Origin: Ensifer adhaerens
GTDB lineage: Bacteria > Pseudomonadota > Alphaproteobacteria > Rhizobiales > Rhizobiaceae
Assembly (NCBI GenBank): GCA_900215285.1
Contig: OCMG01000002.1
Location: forward strand, 515,763-579,762
Length of the DNA: 64,000 nucleotides
Direction: 5' to 3'
In this document: one piece after another, positions 63,428-64,000 of the stretch
How positions within the stretch are numbered: position 1 is the stretch's first letter
How the letters are laid out: each line of letters opens with the position of its first letter
Program-made: the position numbers and the translations under genes
The notes under the pieces: generated by a model
Database searches by the model: none
What the model was told of the DNA's origin: nothing
The model's input: the letters and a program-made list of their open reading frames with translations, nothing else

Positions 63428-64000
63428 TCAGACAGGCCGCAGTTTCGTGACATAGTTCTCAAAGACGTCCGAGAACCTGGCGACGCGCATCGGGAGTTTC
63501 TCATAAGGGGGATAATAGAGGGTCAGCCATAACGCCGTAGGTTCCCATTCCGGTAGAACGGGAACAAGCTTGCCGCTCGCAAGCGCTTCCTGGACGATGA
63601 AATACGGCAGGAGGGCGATGCCCACGCCATTTTCCGCCAGCCGGGCGGAGACTTCCCCGTTGTTTGTCGCCAGGACCTTTCCGGCGTGTATCTTTCTCGT
63701 CCGACCAGAATGCGACAATTCCCACTCTTCGGATAAAGCCTCCTCATCGAAGGCGATGCAGTGGGCATCATTCAGATCTTCCGGATCAAGCGGTGTCCCA
63801 TGCATGGCCAGATAGGCGGGTGATGTGACGAGAAGCCGCCGAATAGGCCGGATCTTTCGCCAGATCGTCGACTTGTCCTGCGGCGTCCGCGAGATGCGAA
63901 TGGCCAGGTCGAAGTCGCCGGAAACAATGTCAATGAAAGGTCGGTCAGCGACAGGGAAATCGTGATGTCGGGGTTCTCGGCCCGAAGGCCCGAGACGACA
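63428..64000 (-). pseudogene. LysR-family regulator, substrate-binding domain (partial, one frameshift)
   Basis: C-terminal about 190 codons of a LysR regulator running off the window. Effector-domain landmarks are AENPDITISLSLTD, FIDIVSGDFDLAIRIS, VTSPAYLAMHGTPLDPEDLN and VGIALLPYFIVQEALASGKL. The LSLTD block and the FIDIV block are in different frames, so one base is missing near 63938-63942. The helix-turn-helix is beyond 64000. Target unknown; it is convergent with the carboxylase gene, 39 bp away. Confidence 0.8.

Noticed and set aside
1-64000. Mobile elements, CRISPR arrays, tRNA or rRNA genes
   Set aside because: No transposase, integrase, regularly spaced repeats, tRNA-like cloverleaf or rRNA sequence was noticed. 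Regions read as ordinary replicon DNA with uniform codon use.

Overview
The window looks like a replicon segment from an alphaproteobacterium of the order Hyphomicrobiales, most likely family Rhizobiaceae (Rhizobium, Agrobacterium, Ensifer or Shinella type). The evidence is high GC with strong third-position GC bias, rhizobial-type gene sets (glnT/glxBCD, hmuPSTUV with TGA-N9-TCA iron operators, tonB with a long cytoplasmic extension), many ABC importers and no sugar PTS. No rRNA, tRNA, CRISPR, phage or insertion sequence was seen. The window is almost entirely transport-plus-catabolism cassettes, each with a local regulator.

Region 1 (1-2.4 kb): the 5' part of a cystine/polar amino-acid binding protein, divergent from a GlxA-type AraC regulator, then a small conserved hypothetical. 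Region 2 (2.5-14.7 kb): purU, a type III glutamine synthetase, three split glutamate-synthase-like proteins, an XRE-cupin regulator and a GlxA/AraC regulator on the minus strand, facing a four-subunit sarcosine-oxidase-like operon. Together this matches the N-methylglutamate route for methylamine (gmaS, mgsABC, mgdABCD), with PurU releasing formate.

Region 3 (14.8-25.0 kb): an amino-sugar locus. The minus strand carries murQ, a CUT1 importer and a Gfo/Idh oxidoreductase. The plus strand carries a BadF/NagK-type kinase, a GntR regulator, a SIS-domain deaminase/isomerase and nagA. It is a complete PTS-free MurNAc/GlcNAc salvage route on paper. Region 4 (25.0-41.9 kb): about 17 kb of co-directional minus-strand genes with a second CUT1 importer, two GMC flavoproteins, an SDR, two uncommon small/TIM-barrel proteins (Dabb, DUF993), aldehyde dehydrogenase, crotonase, CoA-transferase, Gfo/Idh, glycerate kinase and a LacI regulator. 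A near-consensus promoter overlain by two LacI-type operators sits at its 5' end. The substrate is unknown, and this is the best candidate for an undescribed pathway.

Region 5 (42.1-50.3 kb): a heme uptake operon (hmuPSTUV, a secreted hypothetical, tonB) divergent from a TonB-dependent heme receptor, with two iron-responsive operators between them. Region 6 (50.4-56.2 kb): a hypothetical, a 46-residue membrane peptide just upstream of membrane PQQ glucose dehydrogenase, an arsR-acr3-arsC operon and an OsmC-like protein. Region 7 (56.3-64 kb): a GntR regulator divergent from a 5-oxoprolinase-type cluster (an Nramp-fold transporter lacking the metal motifs, pxpA, a DUF1445 protein, a pxpB-pxpC fusion, a biotin carboxylase-BCCP protein), then a LysR regulator at the window edge. 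From about 60.6 kb to the end at least eleven single-base indels interrupt the last three genes. They are either fresh decay or a poor-quality stretch of sequence.
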